From assembly GCF_003047295.1 (NCBI RefSeq), contig NZ_PZYZ01000001.1, positions 186,001-250,000 of the forward strand: DNA of 64,000 nucleotides, written 5' to 3'. Each line of letters starts with the position of its first letter. The first letter of the stretch is position 1. The notes beneath the pieces were generated by a model that did no database searches, had not been told where the DNA came from, and worked only from the letters and a program-made list of their open reading frames with translations. This document shows, piece after piece, positions 57,336 to 64,000 of the stretch. Both the position numbers and the translations under genes were made by a program. This DNA is from Nocardioides sediminis (GTDB lineage: Bacteria; Actinomycetota; Actinomycetes; Propionibacteriales; Nocardioidaceae).

Positions 57336-59000
57336 ATGCCTCGCCTGATTCCCGAGTCCCCGACGTTCCAGACCACCTCGGAGCGCGAGGTCTGGGAGCA
57401 CCTGCGCGAGGCGCTCGGTCCGGACGACGTGTTGATCGCCAACCTCCGGCTCACGGACGCCGAGAAGGACGTCGAGGCCGACCTCGTCGTGCTCATGCCC
57501 GACGTGGGGATCCTCGTCCTCGAGGTCAAGGGCGGCAGCGTGCACGTCGAGCCTGACGACGCCGACGGCCACGCGTGGTGGATCGCGAGCAAGGGCGTGC
57601 ACCGCCGGATCCGTCCGGTCGACCAGGTCCGCACCGCCAAGCACGCCCTCAAGCGGTACGTCGAGCAGCACCCCCACGGCGGGGCGGCCCGGCGCGTCGG
57701 CTGGGGGCACGGGCTCGTCACCCGCTTCTCCACGTTCGCCGCCGACTTCACCGTCCCCGAGCTGCCGCGCTGGGCCCTCCACGACAAGGACGACCTCGCC
57801 GCGATCGGTGCCCGGGTGCGCGACAACGCGTGGTGGATGCTGCACGGCCAGCGCCCCCCGACGTACGACGACGTGGAGGCGATCGCCGACATCCTCACCG
57901 GGCGATTCCCGGCGCCCTACGACGTCAACGCCGAGTCCGACGAGCGAGCCGCCGAGTTCGACCGGCTCACGCTGGAGCAGGCGACGATCCTGCGGGTCAC
58001 CCGCCTGCTCCCGCGGGTCGAGGTGCGTGGCGGCGCCGGGAGTGGCAAGACCGTGCTGGCCCTCCAGCAGGCCAAGGAGCTCACCCGCGGCGGTCAGGGA
58101 CGGCCGGCGCAACGCGTCGCCTTGCTCTGCTACTCCATCGGCCTCGCCGAGCACCTCAAGCGACAGGTCGCCACCTGGGACCGCCGTCACCGGCCGGCGT
58201 TCGTCGGGACGTTCCATGCCTTCGGCCAGCAGTGGGGAGCAGCCGACGGGGACCGGTCCGACAGCGAGTTCTGGGAGGAACGGCTGCCCGCCGAGATGGC
58301 CGAGCTCGCCGTCGCGTTGCCCGAGGGCAAGAAGTACGACGCCGTCATCGTCGACGAGGCGCAGGACTTCGCTGACTCGTGGTGGACGCCGGTGCTGCGG
58401 TCACTACGCGACGAGGAGGAGGGCGGTCTCTTCGTCTACTCCGACGAGAACCAGCGGATCTTCGCCCGCTTCGGCCGTCCGCCGGTGGCACTGGTTCCGC
58501 TGGTGCTGGACCACAACCTGCGCAACACCAAGCAGATCCATGAGTCGTTCGGCCCGCTGGCGCCGAGCCGCATGTACTCCCGCGGCGGCGACGGACCAGC
58601 CGTCCGATTCGTGGAGGCGACCCTGGACGACGCGATCGCCGTGGCGGACGACGAGGTCGAGAAGCTGCTCGGTGACGGCTGGGACGCGCGGAACATCGCG
58701 CTGCTCACTGCCGGTCACCGGCACCCGGTCCAGGTGGAGCGCACCGACTTCCACGACCAGGAGGGTTACTGGGGGACCTACTGGGACGACGACGTCTTCT
58801 ACGGACACGTCCTCGGGTGCAAGGGACTCGAACGTCGCGCCGTCGTGCTCTGCCTCAACGAGGACGGGTCGCGCGACCGCGCACGAGAGCGCCTGTACGT
58901 GGGGATGTCGCGGGCCACGGACGTGCTCGTGGTCGTCGGGGATCCCGACACCGTACGGCGGGTCGGCGGAGACGACGTGGCTCGCCGGCTGAGGATCTAG
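57336..59000 (+). CDS. NERD nuclease-related domain fused to SF1 helicase
   Basis: 554 aa. N-terminal NERD domain: 'ERE(V)WEHLREALGP' region, 'EKDVEADLVVLMPDVGILVL' (D) and 'EVKGGSVHV' (E-x-K), then 'RPVDQVRTAKHALKRYV'. From about residue 225 a UvrD-type helicase: Walker A 'EVRGGAGSGKTVLALQ', 'FHAFGQQWG', Walker B 'DAVIVDEAQDFADSWW', 'LVLDHNLRNTKQIHESF' (motif IV), 'HVLGCKGLERRAVVLCL' (motif V) and 'RERLYVGMSRATDVLVVV' (motif VI). The same nuclease-helicase fusion is common in bacteria, probably for DNA repair or defence. Stands after the TY-Chap gene on the same strand. Confidence 0.9.
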   Translation: MPRLIPESPTFQTTSEREVWEHLREALGPDDVLIANLRLTDAEKDVEADLVVLMPDVGILVLEVKGGSVHVEPDDADGHAWWIASKGVHRRIRPVDQVRTAKHALKRYVEQHPHGGAARRVGWGHGLVTRFSTFAADFTVPELPRWALHDKDDLAAIGARVRDNAWWMLHGQRPPTYDDVEAIADILTGRFPAPYDVNAESDERAAEFDRLTLEQATILRVTRLLPRVEVRGGAGSGKTVLALQQAKELTRGGQGRPAQRVALLCYSIGLAEHLKRQVATWDRRHRPAFVGTFHAFGQQWGAADGDRSDSEFWEERLPAEMAELAVALPEGKKYDAVIVDEAQDFADSWWTPVLRSLRDEEEGGLFVYSDENQRIFARFGRPPVALVPLVLDHNLRNTKQIHESFGPLAPSRMYSRGGDGPAVRFVEATLDDAIAVADDEVEKLLGDGWDARNIALLTAGHRHPVQVERTDFHDQEGYWGTYWDDDVFYGHVLGCKGLERRAVVLCLNEDGSRDRARERLYVGMSRATDVLVVVGDPDTVRRVGGDDVARRLRI

Positions 59001-59038
59001 ACGACGATGGCAGATGCACCGGTGGCCATGAGTGCTCC

Positions 59039-59386
59039 TCAAGCTCCGCGGCGGGTGTCTGGAGCCACGGGTGCGGCTGGGCGGCTCTGGGTTTCGCGCT
59101 CGAGGCGAGCCTTGATGTTCCGGAGCCACTCGCTGTACGACTCGGAATCGTCGCCCGCCCAATAGAAGTTGCCGAGTCCGTCGAGGGCCTTCTTCAGTTC
59201 GGCAGCGCTGTGGGTCGTCCGCATCAGGGTCGCTATCTCGGCCGTGACACCGCGGACCCGTGACGGCTCGCGTCGGGCGAAGTCGTCGACGGCAGCCTCC
59301 CAAGACCCGCCGTACTCGTCGTGCCAGTCCTGGTGAAAGTAGGCACCAAGTAACTGCGACAGGGCGGGGTAGTCGGCCTTGTTCAC
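59039..59386 (-). CDS. CdiI-type immunity protein, distal copy
   Basis: 115 aa. 'YPALSQLLGAYFHQDWHDEY' followed by 'SWEAAVDDFARREPSRV' is the signature of the contact-dependent inhibition immunity family (CdiI_2-like): aromatic 'AYFHQDW', then 'W-x-x-A-V-D-D-F'. The helical rest ('LKKALDGLGNFYWAGD') fits the family length. It lies downstream of another copy and of the RNase A-like toxin gene, in the same direction. Having two different immunity genes suggests protection against two toxin variants, one of which may no longer be present. Confidence 0.8.
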   Translation of the reverse strand: MNKADYPALSQLLGAYFHQDWHDEYGGSWEAAVDDFARREPSRVRGVTAEIATLMRTTHSAAELKKALDGLGNFYWAGDDSESYSEWLRNIKARLERETQSRPAAPVAPDTRRGA

Positions 59387-59490
59387 CGGAGACCTCCTCG
59401 CTACGGGGGAGAGACGCGGTCTTGGATTCGGATGCCCAGGTACGCAGATGGCTGTGCAAGTGCGAAGCCCGATGCCGCACCACAGGCGGT

Positions 59491-59781
59491 CTAGGCTGAT
59501 CTGGCTGCCAGGTCGGCCTCAATTCGGCTCTCCACCTGTGAAAGCCATATGCGTTCGCCGCCAACCGGAGTGGCATCGAATCCCCACTGAACCAGCCTGG
59601 TACCAAGTTGCTCATCGTTGAGGTCTTCGGCCAAGAGACCCTCAATCTCGCTAGGAACAGCTCGGGCTCGTTCGGGCGAACGCCTCACGAAGTCGTCGAC
59701 GGCGTCCTCCCACGACGCATACTCGTGCTGGTCCCAGAGCTCGTAGAAGTACCCGCTGATGAGGTGCTTGAGGTTGTCCAT
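59491..59781 (-). CDS. CdiI-type immunity protein, proximal copy
   Basis: 96 aa, nine bases after the toxin gene. 'LKHLISGYFYELWDQHEYAS' and 'WEDAVDDFVRRSPERARAV' match the same CdiI_2-like signature as the distal copy ('YF-x-x-x-W', 'W-x-x-AVDDF'). Immediately next to the RNase A-type toxin, so it is the best candidate for neutralising it. The two immunity proteins share the N-terminal signature but differ strongly afterwards. Confidence 0.82.
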   Translation of the reverse strand: MDNLKHLISGYFYELWDQHEYASWEDAVDDFVRRSPERARAVPSEIEGLLAEDLNDEQLGTRLVQWGFDATPVGGERIWLSQVESRIEADLAARSA

Positions 59782-59790
59782 GTCCTCGTC

Positions 59791-61170
59791 CTAGTTGGGG
59801 AACGCCGTAAGGAGTTGCCATCCATCGCGGGTACCGGGCTTGGGAATGAGCACGATCTTAATCGCGGTCGGGTGAACGATCGACCCGTCCGCCAGCACGG
59901 TTGTGCCTGTGGCTCTGCCCATCTCCGCGTCGAGGACGAGCTTGTCGGCACTGCCGCTCTTGATCCACTGGTCGATCTCGTCGGAGTGGCGAATCAGGGC
60001 GTCGTTCAGGAGCCGCTCCGCTGAGGCGAGGTCATCGAATGAGGACGCCCTGCGACGGCCCTCGGCAACAACGCGTTGGCGCAGTTCATCGAGGGACTGG
60101 CCGACGTGTTGCTTGACGGTGTGGCCAGGCGGGACATCGTGGGCTCGGAGCCACCCTGGCTTCCGCGTGCCACCCCAGCCTCCGGGCACCTTCATCGACC
60201 CGCGTTCATTCCGCGCGGGCACGCGGGCGAACTTCTCCACCCGCGTCCGGACGGTGCTCAGCCCGTCGCGGGCGGTGCGGAGCCGACCGGCTGTCGCGGT
60301 GCTCGTCGCCCTCAGCCCGACGAGCAGCGCATGGAACCGTGGCGCCTGCGCTCCGATCCGGGCCAGGACCGCAGTTCCCGCGGCGCCGGCTCCCAACCCG
60401 CCGGTGATGCCGCCGATGACGGCCGACATCACGGCGCCCTCCACGACCATCTGCCCGATCTCGGCGAGCAAGGCGCGCGTGCGGTCGTGGGTGTCCCGGA
60501 CGGCGTCGGCGTACTCCTCGCACGAGGTCCCGACCGCGATCAGCTCATCGGCGGTGTCGCCGACGAGGGAACGCAGCTCGTCGAGCGCGGAGAGGGCGAG
60601 CGGGATCTCGGCGGAGACCTGGTGCTCGAGGAAGCCGGCGGCGATGTCGCAGTGGGCGTCGAGGTCGGCCACGGCCGCGCCGGCCCGGCGCCACGCGGTG
60701 GCGGCGTCGAGCAGCAGGTCGACGTCGGCGTCGGGCCAGACGAAGCCCTCGACGTGGTCGAGGATGAACGTCTCGACCGTGCCGAGCGGTACCGGGTTCG
60801 CGCCGAGGCTCGACGGCGGCGAGGCCGGGGAGACACGGACGTAGTCGTCCTCGCCGAGCGCCCCGCCGGTGTACGCAGAGACGGCGGCGGAGGCGGCCTC
60901 GGCGTCGTCGTGGTTCGCACCCGAGGCGCGCAGGAGCCGGCCGAGGCCGATGAAGGCGTGGGTCAGCTCGGCCATGGTGTCGAGGGCCTGCCGGGCGCTG
61001 GCGTCGTACGACGCGGCGAACTCGGCGCTGGTCGCGTCGTCGCCGGCCATCCCGGCGTACCCGCCGAGCTTGCCGGCCAGCGACTCGCACAACAGTGCCG
61101 AGATCTGGTTGCCGGTGCGGCACGCGTCGGCCGCGGAGGTGAACCCGGCGGTCTCGACGGCGACCCTCAC
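59791..61170 (-). CDS. Polymorphic toxin with WXG-associated N-terminus and RNase A-like C-terminus
   Basis: 459 aa from GTG 61170, overlapping the stop of the upstream WXG gene (GTGA). The N-terminal 250 residues are alpha-helical, Asp/Ala-rich and carry no signal peptide, consistent with export by a type VII (ESX-like) route along with the WXG proteins. A Gly-rich hydrophobic hinge follows ('VMSAVIGGITGGLGAGAAG'). The C-terminal tip (about 335-459) is the bacterial CdiA-CT RNase A fold: 'GWLRAHDVPPGHTVKQHVG' (two catalytic-type His), 'ASSFDDLASAERLLNDALIR' and final 'IKIVLIPKPGTRDGWQLLTA'. It should cut RNA in competing cells. CdiI-type immunity follows. Confidence 0.85.
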   Translation of the reverse strand: MRVAVETAGFTSAADACRTGNQISALLCESLAGKLGGYAGMAGDDATSAEFAASYDASARQALDTMAELTHAFIGLGRLLRASGANHDDAEAASAAVSAYTGGALGEDDYVRVSPASPPSSLGANPVPLGTVETFILDHVEGFVWPDADVDLLLDAATAWRRAGAAVADLDAHCDIAAGFLEHQVSAEIPLALSALDELRSLVGDTADELIAVGTSCEEYADAVRDTHDRTRALLAEIGQMVVEGAVMSAVIGGITGGLGAGAAGTAVLARIGAQAPRFHALLVGLRATSTATAGRLRTARDGLSTVRTRVEKFARVPARNERGSMKVPGGWGGTRKPGWLRAHDVPPGHTVKQHVGQSLDELRQRVVAEGRRRASSFDDLASAERLLNDALIRHSDEIDQWIKSGSADKLVLDAEMGRATGTTVLADGSIVHPTAIKIVLIPKPGTRDGWQLLTAFPN

Positions 61171-61463
61171 CGGACCTGCTCCCACATCGCGACGTTGGCC
61201 TCGACCGCGAGCGTGTAGTTCGACCGCGAGGTGTCGCCGACCGTGCGCAGCCCTTCGAGAGCAGCGGTCATCTCGGCGAACGACGAGCGCCACGAGGAGT
61301 GCGACGTCGTGTGGGCGTCGCTTGCCAGCCCGGTCCAGCCGTCGTGGAGCACCCGGTGGGCGGACTCGACCTCCGTCGCGAGGTCGGCGAGACCCTGACC
61401 GCACGCCTCCATCGCGGCGATGACGGCAACAAGTTCGTCGACGTCGACGTCGTACGCGGTCAT
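61167..61463 (-). CDS. WXG100-family ESAT-6-like protein, second
   Basis: 98 aa from ATG 61463, overlapping the stop of the first WXG gene by ATGA. 'VLHDGWTGLASDAHTTSHSS' has the W-x-G turn between two long helices ('ELVAVIAAMEACGQGLADLA' and 'FAEMTAALEGLRTVGDTSRS'). The standard 100-residue WXG architecture. No double-glycine tail signal is evident. It probably dimerises with the protein encoded just upstream and guides the toxin for type VII-type export. Confidence 0.82.
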   Translation of the reverse strand: MTAYDVDVDELVAVIAAMEACGQGLADLATEVESAHRVLHDGWTGLASDAHTTSHSSWRSSFAEMTAALEGLRTVGDTSRSNYTLAVEANVAMWEQVR

Positions 61464-61765
61464 CCGAGCCGCGTCGCCAGCAGGTCGTGCGTCTCCGAGG
61501 AGGACGTGTCGGCGAGCGTCACGTCGTCGCGGGCCGCACGGAGGGCGACCGCGCTCGTCGACAGGCCGGCGATGACCGTGTCTGCACCGTCACGCCACTC
61601 CTCCCACAGCCCGGCGAAGCGCTCGGCAGCGGCACCGTGCCAGGTCGACAGGAGCGCGTCCACGGCCGCCCCGACCTGCGCACGACGGGTCGCCATGTCG
61701 GCGGCGCGCGCCTCGACGCGGTCGGCGCCGATCGACAGCTGGGCAGGGTCGAGCCTGACGTTCAT
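61460..61765 (-). CDS. WXG100-family ESAT-6-like protein, first
   Basis: 101 aa from ATG 61765, with GGGAGG six bases before it; the frame upstream to 61792 lacks a ribosome site. 'AVDALLSTWHGAAAERFAGL' holds the W-x-G turn, with long helices on either side ('IGADRVEARAADMATRRAQV', 'DTVIAGLSTSAVALRAARDD'). First gene of the five-gene toxin operon (two WXG proteins, toxin, two immunity proteins), all minus strand and mostly overlapping. Confidence 0.82.
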   Translation of the reverse strand: MNVRLDPAQLSIGADRVEARAADMATRRAQVGAAVDALLSTWHGAAAERFAGLWEEWRDGADTVIAGLSTSAVALRAARDDVTLADTSSSETHDLLATRLG

Positions 61766-61886
61766 CGCGCCTCCCGAGATCACCGGTCTCACGCCGGACG
61801 AGTACGACCGGGGTCGACTCTTCCCGTCGGCAGCGCGCTACGTAACCCGGCGACGGCGATCTGTGGACAACGCCGCCGGCGTCGCT

Positions 61887-62156
61887 CTAGTCGCCGACAC
61901 CCTCGATGGCCCGGAGCTCCTCCGACAGGCGGGCGAGGTGGGTGTCGACGTCGCCCATGTCGTACCCCGTGCGCAGTCGCACCGGGGCGAAGCGGACCCG
62001 TTCCACCTCGCGGGCGGTCACCGAGCGGTCACGCATGCTGACCGCTCGCTCGGCGCGCGCCACGAACGCGTCGACCGAGGCGACGTCGTACCCTTCGCGC
62101 CAGCGAGTGGTGGCGAAGCGGGTGCCGGCCTGGGGGTCGTACGTGCTGTCGTCCAT
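61887..62156 (-). CDS. Small DivIVA-domain protein with two short repeats
   Basis: 89 aa from ATG 62156 (GGAGGAG upstream). Contains two copies of a short DivIVA/TIGR03544-type motif: 'RFATTRWREGYDVASVDAFV' and 'RFAPVRLRTGYDMGDVDTHL', each F-x-x-x-R-x-x-x-GYD-x-x-x-VD. Such mini-proteins are common in actinobacteria and are thought to bind membranes or the cell pole; no coiled-coil tail follows. Stands upstream of the WXG operon on the same strand, separated by 121 bases, so it need not be linked. Confidence 0.8.
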   Translation of the reverse strand: MDDSTYDPQAGTRFATTRWREGYDVASVDAFVARAERAVSMRDRSVTAREVERVRFAPVRLRTGYDMGDVDTHLARLSEELRAIEGVGD

Positions 62157-62276
62157 GGGGCTCCTCCGCAGTCGGGTGCGCCGGCGGGCGCTCGGACGCC
62201 ACCATGCCCGCTGCCTGGCGATCCAACCTTCCCCGTGCCGACGAGACCGATCTTCCGACGCCGACGGCGGACCTGA

Positions 62277-62315
62277 GTGTGGCTTTGGTGCCATCAGGTG
62301 ACACCAAAGCCACAC
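62277..62315. terminator. Perfect 14-bp hairpin, probable terminator
   Basis: GTGTGGCTTTGGTG (62,277-62,290) and CACCAAAGCCACAC (62,302-62,315) are exact complements around an 11-base loop. There is no T-run. It lies downstream of the winged-helix gene on the minus strand and upstream of the DivIVA gene, so it most likely ends the former transcript. Confidence 0.6.
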
Positions 62316-62319
62316 CCAA

Positions 62320-62357
62320 GCGGCGTCGCCCGCGTCAGGCGGCGTCGCCTGCGTCAG
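62320..62357. repeat. Two tandem 19-bp repeats
   Basis: GCGGCGTCGCCCGCGTCAG (62,320-62,338) is followed directly by the same 19 bases with one change (62,339-62,357). The second copy covers the stop codon of the winged-helix gene. Confidence 0.7.
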
Positions 62358-62863
62358 GACGTCCAGGTCAGCCGATACCCGACCCCGCGCACGGTGTCGA
62401 GCGAGCAGCAGTCGACGTCCTCCTCGACGAGCCGACGACGCAGCCGCCTGACGTGGGCCGCGACGCGTTCGGTCTCGTGGTAGGCGCTGCCGAACATCAG
62501 CGCCGCCAGGCGCCGGGTGGGGACCGTCCGGGTCTCCGCCCGGAGCAGGGCGCACAGCAGGCGGTACTGCGTCAGCGTGATCTGCAGGGCGAGCCCGTTG
62601 CGGGTGACCTCCCAGTGCTCCTCGTCGAGCACGAGCCGTGCACGAGGGGGCGCGACGGGCACCGTGACATGTGGCGAGACAGGGGGAGGGGCAGCAGCCC
62701 CCGCGATCGCCAGCAGCTGCCGGGCATGCTGGACCGCCCACGCCTGGGCGGCGTCGGAGTCGATGTGTCCCCGGGCAGCCTCGAGGGCTGCGCGACAACG
62801 TCGACTACGCGCAGCGGACGGGGCGGCAGGTTGATCTCTACGTCCGACCCAATGGCGGGACAA
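62354..62863 (-). CDS. OmpR-type winged-helix DNA-binding protein without receiver domain
   Basis: 169 aa as an open frame. The C-terminal half is a Trans_reg_C winged helix: 'LVLDEEHWEVTRNGLALQIT', 'LTQYRLLCALLRAETRTVPT', 'ERVAAHVRRLRRRLVEEDVD' and 'LDTVRGVGYRLTWTS' (the RGxGY closing motif). Ahead of it is a Pro-rich linker and a helical piece ('HIDSDAAQAWAVQHARQLL'). There is no phosphoacceptor receiver. The first 25 codons (about 62,790-62,863) lie opposite an orphan toxin fragment and look unlike the rest, so the true start is either further in or the gene lost its 5' end by recombination. Target genes unknown. Confidence 0.65.
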   Translation of the reverse strand: MSRHWVGRRDQPAAPSAARSRRCRAALEAARGHIDSDAAQAWAVQHARQLLAIAGAAAPPPVSPHVTVPVAPPRARLVLDEEHWEVTRNGLALQITLTQYRLLCALLRAETRTVPTRRLAALMFGSAYHETERVAAHVRRLRRRLVEEDVDCCSLDTVRGVGYRLTWTS

Positions 62864-62934
62864 CCCTGTCCGGTCCGTTGCAGGACGCGATCGCGGATCC
62901 CACTGTCCCCCTCAACCTAAGGTTCATCCCATGA
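62785..62934 (+). pseudogene. Orphan C-terminal fragment of a polymorphic toxin (REase-7-like)
   Basis: The plus frame ending at 62,934 encodes 'LRDNVDYAQRTGRQVDLYV' and 'RPNGGTTLSGPLQDAIADP' then 'LNLRFIP'. This pattern (LRDQ-x-x-YA-x-x-TGR-x-x-x-L-x-V-R, then LSGPL, then final RFIP) is what I recall from the C-terminus of restriction-endonuclease-fold toxin domains in polymorphic toxins. No start codon or N-terminal part exists, and the sequence before 62,785 is simply the reverse side of the winged-helix gene. Its stop overlaps the next gene, a likely immunity protein. It is therefore a leftover tip, as found when toxin cassettes are exchanged. Confidence 0.55.
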
Positions 62935-63521
62935 GCAAGAGGAAGCCGAAAAGCGCGGACGAGTTCATGAAGGAGCTCGAGGCGGACCCGGAGCACCGGG
63001 CCGCCCAGGCCGAGCAGGAGAGTGAGCTCGCGGAGCAGGAGGAGCGGTACGCCGAGGCGGAGGCGCCGCTGGTGCGGGCACTCGCCGACATCGAGGTGGA
63101 GGTGAAGTCTGTCTGGGACTTGGTCAACACCTCGGACGACTACTCCGTGGCCATCCCCGTGCTTGAGGAGCACCTCAAGGACGACTCCTACCCCGACCGC
63201 ATCCGTGAGGGAATCGCCCGATCGCTCTCGTTCCGCAAGGCAGCCCCGGGGTGGCCGACCATCGTGAATCTCTACCGCTCGACGACCGAATCCTTCGACC
63301 TGCAGCAGGGCCTGGCGGTCGCCATGGCGGGTACCGTCACCGACGAGACCGTCGACGAGCTCGTCGCGGAGGCCCGGTGCGAGGAGCACGGAGAGTCTCG
63401 GGTACTCCTGCTGTTGGGCCTCAAGCGGCTGAGGTCCGCGGCGGCCAAGGAGGCGCTCGAGAGCTTCGTCGACGATCCTGATCTCGGCGAGAACGCCACC
63501 AAGCAGCTCAAGGGCTGGTAG
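62931..63521 (+). CDS. HEAT-repeat-like protein, likely immunity to the orphan toxin tip
   Basis: 196 aa, ATG overlapping the toxin-fragment stop (ATGA). A charged coiled-coil N-terminus ('DEFMKELEADPEHRAAQAEQ', 'ELAEQEERYAEAEAPLVRAL') is followed by helix pairs with HEAT-like rhythm: 'AIPVLEEHLKDDSYPDRIRE', 'GWPTIVNLYRSTTESFDLQQ', 'GLKRLRSAAAKEALESFVDD'. HEAT-type folds are common among toxin-immunity proteins, and the overlap with the toxin tip makes that role likely. A TAAGGT box seven bases before the ATG might give it its own promoter, but it lies in the toxin frame and could be chance. Confidence 0.65.
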   Translation: MSKRKPKSADEFMKELEADPEHRAAQAEQESELAEQEERYAEAEAPLVRALADIEVEVKSVWDLVNTSDDYSVAIPVLEEHLKDDSYPDRIREGIARSLSFRKAAPGWPTIVNLYRSTTESFDLQQGLAVAMAGTVTDETVDELVAEARCEEHGESRVLLLLGLKRLRSAAAKEALESFVDDPDLGENATKQLKGW

Positions 63522-63613
63522 CGGGGCACGCGTCGCGAGACCACATCCTGTGAGCCTCGACTGGTGACGCCGTGGTGGTCGCGCTGAGGCGCGGGACGTC
63601 GTACGACGGATCC

Positions 63614-64000
63614 CTACTGCCGGCGCGCGGCCTTCTTGGCCGCGGCCTCCTCCCGCCGGGCGACGAACCGAGCGGCCTCGTCGTCGAGGGCCGAGACCGC
63701 GGCGGCCAGCTCGTCGCGCGCCCTCTCCCCGTCCTCGTCCAGCCCCTCGAGGTCCCAGACGCCCCACTGCCGCAGCAGCGGCGTGACGATGTCGTCGTGG
63801 TGGATGCGCAGGTCGTAGATGCCGGCCTTGGCCATCTGCACCGCCTTGCGGGAGAAGCCGGGGATGATGCTGCCGGGCATCTCGAAGCCGACGACCTCCT
63901 CGGTGATCGCGCGCATCGTCTGGTTGGGCGCCATCTCGAGCGCCGCGGTGACGATGTTGCGGTAGAAGATCATGTGCAGGTTCTCGTCCTTGGCGACCCG
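63614..64000 (-). CDS. Acyl-ACP desaturase (soluble di-iron type), 3' part only
   Basis: The frame is open to the window end, so the N-terminal part is outside; 128 residues are visible. 'RVAKDENLHMIFYRNIVTAA' contains the second ExxH di-iron motif (E-N-L-H) of the acyl-ACP desaturase family, and 'EMPGSIIPGFSRKAVQMAKA' with 'GIYDLRIHHDDIVTPLLRQW' is the usual C-terminal part (FA_desaturase_2), followed by a Glu/Ala-rich tail rich in Lys. Members of this family insert double bonds into acyl chains bound to acyl carrier protein; mycobacterial DesA proteins are relatives. Chromosomal housekeeping gene; it marks the return to ordinary genes. Confidence 0.9.
   Translation of the reverse strand, partial: RVAKDENLHMIFYRNIVTAALEMAPNQTMRAITEEVVGFEMPGSIIPGFSRKAVQMAKAGIYDLRIHHDDIVTPLLRQWGVWDLEGLDEDGERARDELAAAVSALDDEAARFVARREEAAAKKAARRQ

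Noticed and set aside
62918..62923. TAAGGT as a leaderless promoter for the HEAT-like gene
   Set aside because: The same bases encode the conserved end of the toxin fragment, so the match may be chance; mentioned only as a possibility.
1..64000. CRISPR arrays, tRNA/rRNA genes, integrases, transposases, attachment sites
   Set aside because: Looked for on both strands; no regular spaced repeats, cloverleaf-like or recombinase motifs were seen.

Overview
The window is high-GC actinomycete chromosomal DNA, most like Nocardioides or a close relative. Grounds: strong G/C third-position bias, GTG/TTG starts and ATGA/GTGA overlaps, many genes with a -10-like hexamer 6-7 nt before the start codon (leaderless mRNAs), and actinobacterial families (DUF2510, WXG100, SARP/BTAD, SigE-family sigma factor, DivIVA-domain protein, soluble acyl-ACP desaturase). 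The genus is inferred from style, not from a marker gene. No rRNA, tRNA, CRISPR array, integrase or transposase was seen.

Bases 1-33,000 look like a dense defence island. In order: an SRA-HNH modification-dependent nuclease cut by the window edge; a membrane-anchored HNH protein; a tight six-gene operon (2,051-7,759) with two membrane proteins resembling a ZorA/ZorB (MotA/MotB-type) pair, a TerY-like vWA protein, a PP2C phosphatase and two divergent kinases, faced by a convergent DA1-like zinc metallopeptidase; a RecB-like Fe-S nuclease with an SF1 helicase; a single-chain type ISP restriction-modification enzyme heading a five-gene operon (DUF726 hydrolase, small HTH-like protein, GIY-YIG protein, zinc-ribbon protein); a DUF6361 / phospholipase-D-like / helicase trio; a frameshifted tubby/LURP-like gene; a membrane HhH protein; a macro-like + SIR2 fusion; and a PGN_0703-type nuclease with a zinc-ribbon partner. 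The best candidate for an undescribed system is the motor-like pair joined to the TerY-P (vWA-phosphatase-kinase) signalling module.

From about 33,000 the DNA is richer in G/C and looks like ordinary variable chromosome: a SARP-type regulator with two FAD-linked oxidases, each preceded by 11-bp-phased CAAGTC repeats (probable SARP operators); a decayed pseudogene; a Phd/PIN toxin-antitoxin pair; small metabolic and membrane genes; a NarL-type two-component system next to a MalT-like LuxR regulator; a SigE-family sigma factor with a beta-propeller membrane partner and a probable self-regulated promoter; a membrane-protein operon; an EEP-fold protein; two NERD-domain proteins (one fused to a helicase); and a Uma2 nuclease.

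The right end (59,000-64,000) holds a WXG100-associated polymorphic toxin locus with an RNase A-like tip and two CdiI-type immunity genes, a DivIVA-domain protein, a winged-helix gene meeting an orphan toxin tip with its own immunity gene, and the 3' part of an acyl-ACP desaturase that runs off the window.
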